This document shows, piece by piece, positions 1 to 8,591 of a DNA stretch of 63,075 nt; the first letter of the stretch is position 1, and each line of letters opens with the position of its first letter. Origin of the DNA: Notoacmeibacter sp. (GTDB taxonomy: Bacteria; Pseudomonadota; Alphaproteobacteria; Rhizobiales; Rhizobiaceae). Location: positions 1-63,075 of the forward strand of contig JAIOIW010000085.1 in NCBI GenBank assembly GCA_019912385.1, written 5' to 3'. A program made the position numbers and the translations under genes. The notes beneath the pieces are model-generated. The model had not been told where the DNA came from, did no database searches, and saw only the letters and a program-made list of their open reading frames with translations.

Positions 1-276
1 GTCCAATCGCAGGAAGCCCCCGTTTCGGCGGCCGAAAACGGCAAGAACGCCGTACCCTCGCCCATGGTCGGAACCGTTTACCTGGCGCCGGCGCCCGGCG
101 CCCGCCCGTTCATCGAGATCGGTCAGAGCGTCAAGGAAGGCCAGACGCTGCTGATTATCGAGGCCATGAAGACCATGAACCAGATTCCCTCGCCACGGTC
201 CGGCGTGATCAAGGCGATCCTCGTCGAAGACGGTCAGCCGGTCGAATTCGGCGAACCGCTCGCCGTGATCGAATAG
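1..276 (+). CDS. accB: Biotin carboxyl carrier protein of acetyl-CoA carboxylase, C-terminal part
   Basis: The reading frame is open from the first base, so the gene starts outside the window and only about 91 C-terminal residues are visible. AccB carries the biotin that AccC carboxylates and that the AccA/AccD transferase uses to make malonyl-CoA, the first step of fatty acid synthesis. The segment is a biotinyl domain, with the proline/methionine entry (PSPMVGT) and the biotinylation motif EAMKTMN, whose lysine takes the biotin. Many bacteria have M or L after the lysine; the T here is a tolerated variant. accC follows 7 bp downstream, the usual accBC operon. Confidence 0.96.
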   Translation, partial: VQSQEAPVSAAENGKNAVPSPMVGTVYLAPAPGARPFIEIGQSVKEGQTLLIIEAMKTMNQIPSPRSGVIKAILVEDGQPVEFGEPLAVIE

Positions 277-283
277 GCGGATC

Positions 284-1633
284 ATGTTCAACAAGATCCT
301 CATCGCGAACCGTGGCGAGATCGCGCTGCGCGTCTTGCGCGCCGCCAAGGAACTGGGAATCGGTACTGTCGCGGTCCACTCCACGGCCGACGCCGAGGCG
401 ATGCATGTGCGCCTTGCCGACGAAAGCGTGTGCATCGGCCCGCCGGCCGCCCGCGACTCCTACCTCAACATCCACCAGATCGTCGCAGCCTGCGAGATCA
501 CCGGTGCGGACGCCATTCATCCCGGCTACGGCTTCCTGTCGGAAAACGCAAAGTTCGCCGAGATCCTCGAAGCCCACAACATCACCTTCATCGGCCCGCG
601 AGCCGAGCACATCCGCCTCATGGGCGACAAGATCGAGGCCAAGCGCACGGCCAGGCGCCTCGGCATTCCGGTCGTTCCGGGCTCCGAGGGTGCGGTCACC
701 GAAGAGGCCGAAGCCAAGCGCATCGCCGCCGAAATCGGATATCCGGTCATCATCAAGGCTTCCGCCGGCGGCGGCGGCCGCGGCATGAAGGTCGCGCGCG
801 ACGAGGACGAGATGGAAATCGCGCTGCACACGGCGCGCACCGAGGCCGGCGCCGCGTTTGGCGACGATGCCGTCTATATCGAGAAGTACCTGGAAAAGCC
901 GCGCCACATCGAGGTCCAGGTGGTGGGCGATGGCGTCGACAAGGCGGTTCACCTGGGCGAGCGCGACTGCTCGCTGCAGCGCCGCCACCAGAAGGTCTGG
1001 GAAGAGGCCAATTCGCCCGCTCTCAATACTGAGGAACGCGAGCGCATCGGCATGATCTGCGCCAAGGCGATCGCCGAGATGGGCTATTCCGGCGCCGGGA
1101 CCATCGAATTCCTCTACGAGGATGGCGAGTTCTATTTCATCGAAATGAACACCCGCCTCCAGGTGGAGCATCCGGTTACCGAGGCGATCACCGACATCGA
1201 TCTGGTCAACGAGCAGATCAGGGTTGCATCGGGCGGCGGCCTGTCGGTCCGCCAGGACGAAATCCGCTTCCATGGCCACGCCATCGAATGCCGCATCAAT
1301 GCTGAGGATCCGCGCACCTTTGTGCCCTCTCCCGGCACCATTACCCACTTCCATACGCCTGGCGGCGTCGGCGTGCGTGTCGATTCCGGCTGCTACACCG
1401 GCTACAGGATTCCCCCTTATTACGACAGCCTGATCGGCAAGCTCATCGTCCACGGCCGCAACCGCGTGGAATGCCTGATGCGGCTGCGGCGCGCGCTCGA
1501 CGAATTCGTGGTCGACGGCATCAATACGACATTGCCGCTGTTCCAGGATCTCGTCGCAAATCAGGACATCGCCAATGGCGAATACGACATCCACTGGCTG
1601 GAAAAATATCTCGCGGCGAAATCGCAGGGCTGA
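284..1633 (+). CDS. accC: Acetyl-CoA carboxylase, biotin carboxylase subunit
   Basis: This 449-residue protein is the normal length for AccC, the ATP-grasp enzyme that carboxylates biotin on AccB using bicarbonate. Visible family features are the N-terminal ILIANRGEIA, the glycine-rich ATP lid around residues 158-169 (K then AGGGGRGMK), the CSLQRRHQK stretch at about 229-237 and the catalytic EMNTRLQVEH at about 287-296. It begins 7 bp after the accB stop and is very probably co-transcribed with it. Aat follows after 33 bp on the same strand. Nothing in it looks truncated or altered. Confidence 0.98.
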   Translation: MFNKILIANRGEIALRVLRAAKELGIGTVAVHSTADAEAMHVRLADESVCIGPPAARDSYLNIHQIVAACEITGADAIHPGYGFLSENAKFAEILEAHNITFIGPRAEHIRLMGDKIEAKRTARRLGIPVVPGSEGAVTEEAEAKRIAAEIGYPVIIKASAGGGGRGMKVARDEDEMEIALHTARTEAGAAFGDDAVYIEKYLEKPRHIEVQVVGDGVDKAVHLGERDCSLQRRHQKVWEEANSPALNTEERERIGMICAKAIAEMGYSGAGTIEFLYEDGEFYFIEMNTRLQVEHPVTEAITDIDLVNEQIRVASGGGLSVRQDEIRFHGHAIECRINAEDPRTFVPSPGTITHFHTPGGVGVRVDSGCYTGYRIPPYYDSLIGKLIVHGRNRVECLMRLRRALDEFVVDGINTTLPLFQDLVANQDIANGEYDIHWLEKYLAAKSQG

Positions 1634-1666
1634 TCTCCTGCCGGAACCGACGATCCGCGGGCAAAG

Positions 1667-2299
1667 ATGACACGCCCGATCGCACCTGGAGGCGCCATTC
1701 CGCCGGACCTGCTGCTGCGCGCCTATGCCAGCGGCGTGTTCCCCATGGCCGAAGACGCGAGCGACGAGGATGTCTTCTGGGTGCGTCCCGAAACGCGCGG
1801 CATCATACCGCTGGACGCGTTCCACATTCCGCGCAGCCTTGCAAAGGTCGTCCGCCAGCATCGTTTCGAGATTGCCTATGACACCGATTTCGAAGGCGTG
1901 ATCGAAGGCTGCGCCGAGGCGCGCGGCGACCGCCCCTCGACCTGGATCAACGCGGCAATCCGCAAAGCCTACGGCGCCCTTTTCCGCCGCGGCTACTGCC
2001 ATACCGTAGAGGCATGGCGCGAGGGCCGGCTGGTCGGCGGCCTTTACGGCGTCTCGCTGGGAAGCGCGTTCTTCGGCGAAAGCATGTTCGCGCGCGAACG
2101 CGACGCCTCCAAGGTCTGCCTGTACTACCTCGTGGAGCGGTTGAAGGCGCAGGGTTTCACTCTTCTCGACACCCAGTTCACCACCGAGCACCTCAAGCGC
2201 TTCGGCGCCACAGACGTCCCGCGCCGGCGCTACGAGAAGATGCTGGCCGAAGCCATCGAAAAGCCGGCCTGGTTCAATCCCGTGCGGGAAAAGGGCTAG
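1667..2299 (+). CDS. aat: Leucyl/phenylalanyl-tRNA-protein transferase
   Basis: Aat attaches Leu or Phe from the charged tRNA to proteins with N-terminal Arg or Lys, marking them for ClpAP in the N-degron pathway. The 210-residue product has the family landmarks [14 protein letters not shown] near the N-terminus, [10 protein letters not shown], the [18 protein letters not shown] core and [10 protein letters not shown]. Length fits the short alphaproteobacterial form. It follows accC closely on the same strand, an order often seen in rhizobia. Its TAG stop codon is also the first bases of the inverted-repeat element at 2297-2490, so that element landed at, or defines, the end of the gene. Confidence 0.95.
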   Translation: MTRPIAPGGAIPPDLLLRAYASGVFPMAEDASDEDVFWVRPETRGIIPLDAFHIPRSLAKVVRQHRFEIAYDTDFEGVIEGCAEARGDRPSTWINAAIRKAYGALFRRGYCHTVEAWREGRLVGGLYGVSLGSAFFGESMFARERDASKVCLYYLVERLKAQGFTLLDTQFTTEHLKRFGATDVPRRRYEKMLAEAIEKPAWFNPVREKG

Positions 2300-2490
2300 A
2301 GCCGTTCATCTTCAGATGGAAGCAGTTTGATGGCGTGGACTTTTCGTGCCGGCAAGGAGAACACCGCAGCGCGATGTGATCATCGCGCGAGGATTTGGAC
2401 GATGCCGGCGCGGAAAGGACCGCCAAGCAGGGCAGGGTATGCCCTTGAAGGAATTGGCAAACTGCAATCGTTTGAAGATGAACGGCTCTA
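2297..2490. repeat. Palindromic intergenic element with 18-bp terminal inverted repeats
   Basis: The 18 bases at 2297-2314 are repeated exactly in reverse complement at 2473-2490, and the arms continue imperfectly inwards (a shared GCAGTTT block). In the centre lies a perfect 8-bp palindrome, 2369-2376 against 2381-2388, with a TGAT loop. No believable coding frame is inside. The structure resembles small non-autonomous elements or rhizobial mosaic palindromes; I cannot assign it to a named family. It fills the whole space between aat (+) and the DUF2155 gene (-), so it may also act as a transcript end for both. Confidence 0.8.
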
Positions 2491-2509
2491 ATCGGAGAGA
2501 TGGCCGCGG

Positions 2510-2917
2510 TCAGGACTGTTTTTCGGGCGGAGGAACGTCGGAGTCCGGCTTGCAGCCCTTCAGCCAGACATCATAGACAGCGTGCTCGACGGCATTGAGG
2601 CCTGGGCTTTCGGCAAACATCCAGCCGGTGAAGATGCGCCGCACCTTCCGGTCGAGCGTCATTTCGTCGACCTCGACGAAGGAATCGGTTTTGGGCTCTT
2701 CCGTATCGGGCCGCGAATAACACACGCGCGGCGTGACCAGCAGCGCGCCGAACTGCACCGTCTCGTCGATATAGACATCGAAATTGATGATCCGCCCGGT
2801 GATCTTGTCTATGCCGGTGAACTCGGCCACCGGATTGGTGATGCGATCCGCATGGGCGGGCAAGCCGTAAAGCAACAGCGCCAAGGCGCCGCCCATCACT
2901 GCGATCCCGCGTCTCAT
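2510..2917 (-). CDS. DUF2155 family exported protein
   Basis: The frame is open to 3085, but the best start is the ATG at 2917, which follows a GGGA ribosome site and opens a clean signal peptide (MRRGIAVMGG, hydrophobic run, cleavage near AHA). An ATG at 2941 is the alternative. The mature part of about 110 residues carries the DUF2155 pattern: KITGRIINFDVYIDE, RVCYSRP, and FTGWMFAESPGLNAVEHAVYDVWL with two cysteines that could pair. The family is a periplasmic protein typical of alphaproteobacteria, usually next to the NDUFA12 gene as here; its function is unknown. Confidence 0.85.
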   Translation of the reverse strand: MRRGIAVMGGALALLLYGLPAHADRITNPVAEFTGIDKITGRIINFDVYIDETVQFGALLVTPRVCYSRPDTEEPKTDSFVEVDEMTLDRKVRRIFTGWMFAESPGLNAVEHAVYDVWLKGCKPDSDVPPPEKQS

Positions 2918-3155
2918 GCTCGTCCCGATTGTCTGGCTCATCCGATTATGCCTGGTATTCGGCGCATCGCCGTTTGTCGGCAACGCGCCATTCAGAAAGC
3001 CCGTAACCACCAATTGTGGCAAGAAATGCATTAGCGCATAGCACTGAAAAGCGAAACCGGCTTTCGGAAAGCACGATGCGCGCACTCAAATAACCTGTGG
3101 CGTCTCTTGCGCGTCCCAAAGGACGCGCGGCACCGTAGTTCGCCGGTCGTCGAAA

Positions 3156-3554
3156 TCAGGAACCGGGCGACCACGCGTCGTAGTCGCCGGTCACCTTCGG
3201 GCGGGACGCCGGATTGAGCGTGGAGCCCTTCGGGCGGTAGGCCTTGGCCGTGCCGGTCAGGTTGGGCTGGTGCTCCGCTTCCCAGGACTTTGCCTGGTAG
3301 GATTCCTGGCTGGGCGGCGTGTCGGTGCGGTGATGCATCCAGCCGTGCCAGCCGGGCGGAATGGCCGAGGCCTCCGCATAACCGTTGTAGATCACCCAGC
3401 GCCGCGGGCGGCCTTCGGAATCCGTCTGGCCTTCGTAATAGACATTGCCGAACTGATCTTCGCCGATGCGCGTTCCCTTGCGCCAGGTGTGGAACCGCGT
3501 CCCAAGGGTCTGCCCGTTCCACCAGGTGAAGACCTGTTTGAGGAAATTGATCAT
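3156..3554 (-). CDS. NADH:ubiquinone oxidoreductase subunit NDUFA12 (B17.2) homologue
   Basis: This 132-residue soluble protein matches the NDUFA12/B17.2 family, an accessory subunit of respiratory complex I shared by mitochondria and alphaproteobacteria. Recognisable are the opening FLKQVFTWWNGQTLGT, the FGNVYYEG and RRWVIYNG stretches and the P-x-W-HGWMHH block at about residues 67-75. The family sits on the matrix/cytoplasmic side of complex I near its peripheral arm. The gene lies away from the nuo operon, as is usual, and is followed on the same strand by the DUF2155 gene. Confidence 0.95.
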   Translation of the reverse strand: MINFLKQVFTWWNGQTLGTRFHTWRKGTRIGEDQFGNVYYEGQTDSEGRPRRWVIYNGYAEASAIPPGWHGWMHHRTDTPPSQESYQAKSWEAEHQPNLTGTAKAYRPKGSTLNPASRPKVTGDYDAWSPGS

Positions 3555-3700
3555 CTCTGCGCCTCGCGCCGAACCTCATTGTCGTGTGGCGTTATGAATG
3601 GCCCCGCCCGCGAAAACAAGGGGGGCAATCGGTGCATTTCGCCAAATTCCAATGCCTTGCCCGTCTTGCCGCCGATGGCGGCAGTGAAGCGGTCCGGATT

Positions 3701-4189
3701 TCACCCGATGGTCTTCTCGAACACCAGCGCCGGAATGCCCGAGTCACGCGTTCCGCAATTCTCGGTCCGGCCATACTCGCGGTAGCCGTGCTTGAGGTAG
3801 AAGGCGATCGCCTTCTTGTTGGCCTCCTCCACCTCCAGCCGCATGCGCGCCGCCGAGGGAAACGCGCTTTCCATCTCGATCAGCAGCGCGGTTCCCGCTC
3901 CGCGGCCCTGGGCGCGGGGATTGACATAGAGCTGATGGAGATAGGCGATCCGCTCTTCCCCCATCGAAGCGAACGCCACACCGAGGATGTCCTCCCCGTC
4001 GTCGGCGATCACGAATTCCGAATAGGGCTTGGTCATGCGCTTGCGCAACGCATCGGCGGAATGCCAGTCATTGTTGATGGCAGCCACGCGGTCGACGCCA
4101 TAAATGTCGTCGTAGGTCGCATGCCAGGTTTCCACCAGCAGCGCGCAGATTGGCTCGATATCTTCCCTGTCGACAGTCCTGATCCACAT
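3701..4189 (-). CDS. GNAT family N-acetyltransferase
   Basis: The protein of 162 residues (start ATG at 4189; the frame is open further upstream but that part has no family resemblance) is a single GNAT domain. The acetyl-CoA loop reads YVNPRAQGRGAGTALL, preceded by LHQLYV and followed by EEANKKAIAFYLKHGY, all typical of the fold. The substrate cannot be told from sequence. It lies about 95 bp after a second GNAT gene on the same strand, and both follow gatB; the two proteins differ clearly, so this is not a recent duplication. Confidence 0.85.
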   Translation of the reverse strand: MWIRTVDREDIEPICALLVETWHATYDDIYGVDRVAAINNDWHSADALRKRMTKPYSEFVIADDGEDILGVAFASMGEERIAYLHQLYVNPRAQGRGAGTALLIEMESAFPSAARMRLEVEEANKKAIAFYLKHGYREYGRTENCGTRDSGIPALVFEKTIG

Positions 4190-4283
4190 GATAGTGGAAT
4201 TCCCGATCCTTTTCGGGTCGCTCAACGCGAGCGGTGAATAAAAATATTCCCTTCTTCTACGATGGCGGCTGGCGGGCGATACG

Positions 4284-4811
4284 TCAAGCCCGCCTTGACG
4301 TGGCGGCAGCAAGGACCGGCAAACGCATCAATATTGCCGATTTCCCCGCCAGCCCGTGTGCCGCGCCAAGATTAGCCACGGCTTCAAAACCCGCCTTCAC
4401 GTAAAACGCGATTGCCCGGTCATTGCCTTCCAGAACGGTCAGTTCCAGACGGTCCGCCCTGCCCGCGACTTCGCTTGCGGCATTGCGGATCAGCGCGGCC
4501 GCAATCCCGGTGCCCCACCAGGCGGGATCGACATGGACCCGGTCTATGAAGCAACAGCCGTCGCCGAGCACCTCGCCGCCAAGATGCCCGACAATGCGGT
4601 CCTGGGTATCCGCCGCGACAATGGACACGGCGCCCCGGTTTCCGATCTCGCCGGCAAAGAGTTCGGGCACATGTTTCGCGTCGGAGATCTCGCGCTGTGC
4701 CGCCGCTCCGATCAGGCCGTCATAGGTCCGCGCCCAGCTGGCCTTGATGAAGGCCATGACTTCGCCCACGTCGTCGGCCCGCGTGGGCCGGATCGTGAAT
4801 TGCCCGGTCAC
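4284..4811 (-). CDS. GNAT family N-acetyltransferase, coupled to gatB
   Basis: The start is taken as the GTG at 4811, which overlaps the gatB stop as GTGA, a translational coupling pattern; upstream in this frame the sequence is only the shadow of gatB. The 175-residue protein has the GNAT pattern: [20 protein letters not shown] at the start, [18 protein letters not shown] as acetyl-CoA loop, and [16 protein letters not shown] near the end. The usual R/QxxGxG/A loop is present as WWGTGIA. Substrate unknown. It probably depends on gatB translation for its own expression. Confidence 0.85.
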   Translation of the reverse strand: MTGQFTIRPTRADDVGEVMAFIKASWARTYDGLIGAAAQREISDAKHVPELFAGEIGNRGAVSIVAADTQDRIVGHLGGEVLGDGCCFIDRVHVDPAWWGTGIAAALIRNAASEVAGRADRLELTVLEGNDRAIAFYVKAGFEAVANLGAAHGLAGKSAILMRLPVLAAATSRRA

Positions 4812-6310
4812 TCCTCGATCCCGAGCCGTGCCTTGACCAGCGCGTTCACCGCCTGCGGATTGGCCTTGCCGCCCGTCGCCTTCATCACCTGGCCGACGAA
4901 CCAGCCGGCCATGGACGGCTTGGCTCTTGCCTGTTCCGCCTTGTCGGGGTTGGCCGCGATGACGTCGCCGACCGCCTTCTCGATCGCGCCGGTATCGGTC
5001 ACCTGCTTCATGCCGCGCTGCTCGACGATCGCCTTCGGATCGCCGCTCTCGGCCCACACGATCTCGAACAGGTCCTTGGCGATCTTGCCCGAGATCGTGC
5101 CATCCTTGATCAGGTCGATGATCGCGCCGAGCTGGTCCGCCGCCACCGGCGTATCCTCGATGCCCTTGCCGGCCTTGTTCAGCGCGCCCATGAGATCGTT
5201 GATCACCCAGTTGGCGGCCGCCTTGCCGTCGCGCCCCGCCGCAACCTGTTCGAAATAGTCGGCGATCGCCTTTTCCGAGACGAGCACCGATGCGTCGTAG
5301 GCGCTGAGTCCCATCGTCGAAACCAGCCGCGCCTTCTTGTCGTCGGGCAATTCGGGCAGGCCCACCGCCAGCGCATCGACATAGGCCTGGTCAAATTCCA
5401 GCGGCAACAGGTCCGGATCGGGGAAGTAGCGGTAATCGTGCGCCTCTTCCTTGGAACGCATGGAGCGCGTCTCGCCCTTGTTCGGGTCGAACAGCCGCGT
5501 TTCCTGGTCGATCGTGCCGCCGCCCTCGAGAATGTCGATCTGGCGGCGCGCCTCGTATTCGATCGCCTGGCCGACGAAGCGGATCGAATTGACGTTCTTG
5601 ATTTCGCAGCGCGTGCCGAACGGCTCGCCCGGCCGGCGCACCGAGACGTTGACGTCGGCCCGCATCGAGCCCTCGTCCATGTTGCCGTCGCAGGTGCCGA
5701 GATAGCGCAGGATCGTCCTGAGCTTGGTGAGATAGGCCTTGGCCTCGTCGGCTGATCGCATGTCCGGCTTCGACACGATCTCCATCAGCGCCACGCCCGA
5801 GCGGTTGAGATCGACATAGGACATGGTTGGATGCTGGTCGTGCATCGACTTGCCGGCGTCCTGCTCGAGGTGCAGGCGCTCGATACCCACCTCGATATCC
5901 TCGAAATTGCCCTGCCGGTCAGGCCCGACGGAAACGATCACGATTCCCTCGCCGACGACCGGCTGCTTGAACTGTGAAATCTGGTAGCCCTGCGGAAGGT
6001 CCGGGTAGAAATAGTTCTTCCGGTCGAAGACCGATTTGTGGTTGATCTGCGCCTTCAGCCCCAACCCGGTGCGGATCGCCTGGCGCACGCACTCCTCGTT
6101 GATCACCGGCAGCATGCCGGGCATCGCCGCATCGACCAGGCTCACATGATCGTTGGGTGCGCCGCCAAAAGCGGTGGACGCGCCCGAAAACAGCTTCGAT
6201 TCGCTCGTCACCTGCGCATGGACTTCCATGCCGATGATGATTTCCCAGTCCCCGGTCGCGCCCGGTACGAGGCGTTTCGCATCCGGGGTCCTTGTGTCGA
6301 TGAGGCTCAT
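4808..6310 (-). CDS. gatB: Aspartyl/glutamyl-tRNA(Asn/Gln) amidotransferase subunit B
   Basis: GatB is the subunit of the GatCAB amidotransferase that binds misacylated tRNA and the activated intermediate, so that Glu-tRNA(Gln) or Asp-tRNA(Asn) becomes correctly amidated. The 500-residue length is normal. Signatures are [40 protein letters not shown] and [12 protein letters not shown], with the helical tail and YqeY-like domain at the C-terminus. gatC and gatA are not in this window, as often in rhizobia. A GNAT gene overlaps its stop codon. Confidence 0.97.
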   Translation of the reverse strand: MSLIDTRTPDAKRLVPGATGDWEIIIGMEVHAQVTSESKLFSGASTAFGGAPNDHVSLVDAAMPGMLPVINEECVRQAIRTGLGLKAQINHKSVFDRKNYFYPDLPQGYQISQFKQPVVGEGIVIVSVGPDRQGNFEDIEVGIERLHLEQDAGKSMHDQHPTMSYVDLNRSGVALMEIVSKPDMRSADEAKAYLTKLRTILRYLGTCDGNMDEGSMRADVNVSVRRPGEPFGTRCEIKNVNSIRFVGQAIEYEARRQIDILEGGGTIDQETRLFDPNKGETRSMRSKEEAHDYRYFPDPDLLPLEFDQAYVDALAVGLPELPDDKKARLVSTMGLSAYDASVLVSEKAIADYFEQVAAGRDGKAAANWVINDLMGALNKAGKGIEDTPVAADQLGAIIDLIKDGTISGKIAKDLFEIVWAESGDPKAIVEQRGMKQVTDTGAIEKAVGDVIAANPDKAEQARAKPSMAGWFVGQVMKATGGKANPQAVNALVKARLGIEE

Positions 6311-6497
6311 TTCCGTTCCGGTCCAATCGTGAAATCTGCTGCGCTGTGACTATGAAATTTGGTCCGTCTCGGCAAGGCCCGTGCGCAGAGGTACAAAACG
6401 TCGCACCGGCAGCAAAGCTCTAATGAATTGATCTGGATCAAGGAATCAATCGCTGGAGGTGCGAGTGTACTCGCGAATTGGTCACGGGACTGGAACG

Positions 6498-6779
6498 ATG
6501 AGCTTCCTCAACGCATTCAGAAAAGTCATACGCCACGCGGACTTGCTGGAAGGCATGATCGCCCGGGTGGATGTCCGCGAAGCGATGAGCGAAGTTCCCC
6601 ACGCAGCGGAAGTCAAGCGCCGCGCTCTGGCCCGTTGCATGACCTGCGAGGAGCCTGATGCTTGTGAAATCTGGCTCAATGAACACGTTTCGGCTGACGA
6701 AACACCGCATTTCTGCCGCAACCATAATCTTATGGCGCGGTTGAAACAGATGACTGAGGCGCCTTCGCCATCGGCGTGA
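6498..6779 (+). CDS. DUF6455 family small cysteine-containing protein
   Basis: The protein of 93 residues starts at the ATG at 6498; a GTG at 6459 in the same frame is possible but adds residues with no family resemblance. The C-terminal half shows the DUF6455 pattern of spaced cysteines: RCMTCEEPDACEIWL then TPHFCRNHNLM, four cysteines that could bind metal. The family is common in Rhizobiales and has no assigned function. It is a single gene, ending 36 bp before a strong terminator at 6816. Confidence 0.65.
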   Translation: MSFLNAFRKVIRHADLLEGMIARVDVREAMSEVPHAAEVKRRALARCMTCEEPDACEIWLNEHVSADETPHFCRNHNLMARLKQMTEAPSPSA

Positions 6780-6815
6780 CGTTTTGAGTCATCACTTTCT
6801 GTATCCCTCCCACTC

Positions 6816-6845
6816 ATCCCGGCTCTTGAGCCGGGATCTTTTTTT
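6816..6845 (+). terminator. Rho-independent terminator after the DUF6455 gene
   Basis: A perfect 10-bp stem (6816-6825 with 6828-6837) closes a two-base loop and is followed on the plus strand by C and seven T residues. It lies 36 bp past the DUF6455 stop and faces the oncoming minus-strand CBS gene, so it separates the convergent transcripts. Confidence 0.9.
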
Positions 6846-6945
6846 GTGCCGTCCATCCGAAGCCAGGTGTCGTTCGCGCTTGTGCCGGGAACAACGCAGA
6901 ATATTCGCGTATCGCTTCAACGGTCAAAGCAAATAACCGCCGGAA

Positions 6946-7377
6946 TCAGCCTGTGGCGATGTAATTACGGATTTCTTCGGCCTCGCGTTCCACCTCCTCC
7001 ATCCGCCACTTCACGACGTCGCCGATCGAGATAATTCCCGCAAGCTTGCCATCCACCTCGACGGGCATGTGCCGAAAGCGCTGGCGCGTCATGATTTCCA
7101 TGACCTCGTTTATCGTGTTGTGCTCCGCGCAGATCCTGACCTTCCTCGTCATGACTTCCGAGACCGGTTTCGTCAGCACATCGTGCTCTCCCCGGGCGAT
7201 CACGCGTACGATGTCGCGTTCCGAAAGAATACCGCCGATCCGTCCATCCTCGTCCGTGATCACGACCGCGCCGATCTTGTATTCGGTCAGCATTTTCGCG
7301 GCATGGTGAAGCGTCTCGTTAGGCCGAAGCGTTGCGACATCCCTGCCCTTGAGATCAAGAATGGCCTTAACCGTCAT
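6946..7377 (-). CDS. CBS-domain-pair protein
   Basis: This 143-residue protein consists of a tandem pair of CBS motifs, a Bateman module that senses adenine nucleotides or similar ligands in other proteins. The start is the ATG at 7377, behind the clear ribosome site GAGGAGTT; the longer frame to 7431 is not needed. The two repeats run about residues 8-64 and 75-130 (ADG-type loops GGILSERDIVRV and AGIISIGDVVKW), followed by a short charged helix. Stand-alone pairs of this type are widespread in alphaproteobacteria; the partner is unknown. Confidence 0.88.
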   Translation of the reverse strand: MTVKAILDLKGRDVATLRPNETLHHAAKMLTEYKIGAVVITDEDGRIGGILSERDIVRVIARGEHDVLTKPVSEVMTRKVRICAEHNTINEVMEIMTRQRFRHMPVEVDGKLAGIISIGDVVKWRMEEVEREAEEIRNYIATG

Positions 7378-7485
7378 TGATAACTCCTCTCCGCATTGGG
7401 CCGCACCAGCTTTGCACCCTGTCACGACCATGAATATATCGTGCGCCGAGAGACGTGCCTTGGCAAGTCTTTGAAATAGAGAGGA

Positions 7486-8238
7486 CTATGATCCGGCATG
7501 CCCACGCACGGAACGGCGCGGTGGGTCAAGGAAACGGATCAGCACAAAGCCGGCAATGAATCCGCCGATGTGGGCTTGCCAGGCGATGGGCGCATCGCCG
7601 GGCGAAGATAGCACCCCAAGACCCACGATGAGATTGGCGACGAACCAGATTGCAAGGAAGGAAACGGTCAATCGCGAGGCGACGACCGCGCGCAGCGGCA
7701 GCACCGGACCGTCGAAAGCGCGCGCGCCGCGCGCCCGCCCGGTGCGGAAACCGAAACGCGCGGCAGCGCCCATCATGCCCGATACCGCCCCCGAAGCGCC
7801 AACAAGCGGCGCCAGATCGTCGGCGTAGAGCGCATAGTGCAGCGCCGCGGCGGCCATCGCCGTGACGATCCAGAACAACACGAAGCGTACTGCTCCGATC
7901 CGGGCCGCCAGCGGCGAACCGAATGCGGCGAGCCAGATCATGTTCACTCCCAGATGCGCGAAATCGCCATGCAGCAACGAATAGGTAAACGCGGATACGA
8001 GCCCGTAGAGGCCGCCGAGATCACCGCCGCCGTAGCGCGCTGGAATGAAGGCGAAGCGCACCAGAACCTCGATGTCCTGCTCCCGCGTCAGCAGGTAGGT
8101 GCGAACGAGATGGATGCCGACATTGAGGCCGATGATCGCGACGGTGATCCCGGTGATGTTGAATACCGGCTCGCGCGCCGGCTCCTCGGCTTCTTCCGCG
8201 CCGTCGCTCCGTTTTGCCCCGTCATTTTCCAAGTCCAC
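7486..8238 (-). CDS. Rhomboid family intramembrane serine protease
   Basis: The 250-residue protein has about six membrane spans after a charged cytoplasmic start. The catalytic elements are present: HGDFAHLGVN with His95 and Asn99 in the second span, the nucleophile Ser149 in GASGAVSG, and His223 in AHIGGF in the last span. Rhomboids cut single-span membrane proteins within the bilayer; the substrate here is not known. The Ser-His dyad is intact, so an inactive iRhom-type role is unlikely. Upstream, at 8293-8327, a strong terminator points toward this gene, which may mean attenuation or a small RNA ending there. Confidence 0.92.
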   Translation of the reverse strand: MDLENDGAKRSDGAEEAEEPAREPVFNITGITVAIIGLNVGIHLVRTYLLTREQDIEVLVRFAFIPARYGGGDLGGLYGLVSAFTYSLLHGDFAHLGVNMIWLAAFGSPLAARIGAVRFVLFWIVTAMAAAALHYALYADDLAPLVGASGAVSGMMGAAARFGFRTGRARGARAFDGPVLPLRAVVASRLTVSFLAIWFVANLIVGLGVLSSPGDAPIAWQAHIGGFIAGFVLIRFLDPPRRSVRGHAGS

Positions 8239-8292
8239 CTCATCGTCCTCTTTTCCGCTGAGAGAAGGTGAACCTAGCGCGCCTCGACGGGT

Positions 8293-8327
8293 AAAAAAAA
8301 AGCCGTTCAGGGTTTCCCCTGAACGGC
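8293..8327 (-). terminator. Strong minus-strand terminator upstream of the rhomboid gene
   Basis: An 11-bp perfect stem (8302-8312 with 8317-8327) closes a four-base loop and, read on the minus strand, runs into nine consecutive T residues (A at 8293-8301 on plus). No protein-coding gene ends here on the minus strand, and the rhomboid gene starts 55 bp further on. It must therefore end a non-coding transcript or serve as an attenuator in the rhomboid leader. Confidence 0.85.
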
Positions 8328-8455
8328 CGCCGAGCCCCTGCCCGTCCCGAAGTCAGTGCTCTGTTGAGCGAAAGTGCTGCCAAGCCAATGACTTGGTGAA
8401 GTGAGTGACTCTTGCCACGGCGGCTCCGAGGCCGCAACCGAAACGTATTGTTAAC
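8293..8455 (-). ncRNA. Candidate small RNA or leader upstream of the rhomboid gene
   Basis: The 353-bp gap 8239-8591 has no convincing coding frame. On the minus strand it folds into several short hairpins, 8420-8435 (GCGGC/GCCGC) and 8380-8396 (CCAAG/CTTGG), before the strong terminator at 8293-8327. This arrangement is what a bacterial small RNA of roughly 130-160 nt looks like. The 5' end is a guess: an AT-richer patch near 8445-8460 may be the promoter, but no clear -35/-10 pair is seen. It does not match 4.5S, 6S or tmRNA signatures that I can recognise. Confidence 0.35.
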
Positions 8456-8591
8456 CTTAACCGGCCGAGCCGGTGAACAAGTGAGATTCCGCACTGGCAC
8501 AGCCCCTGCATCGTCCTGCATGAACCCATCGAGGAACGGCCCGATCTGTTCGTCGATGAAACAGGAACTGGCAGATTACGGGACAACGGAC

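Noticed and set aside
209-2191. Long minus-strand open frame of 660 residues across accC and aat
   Set aside because: It is the mirror of real genes; the high GC content keeps antisense frames open, and the translation has no family resemblance.
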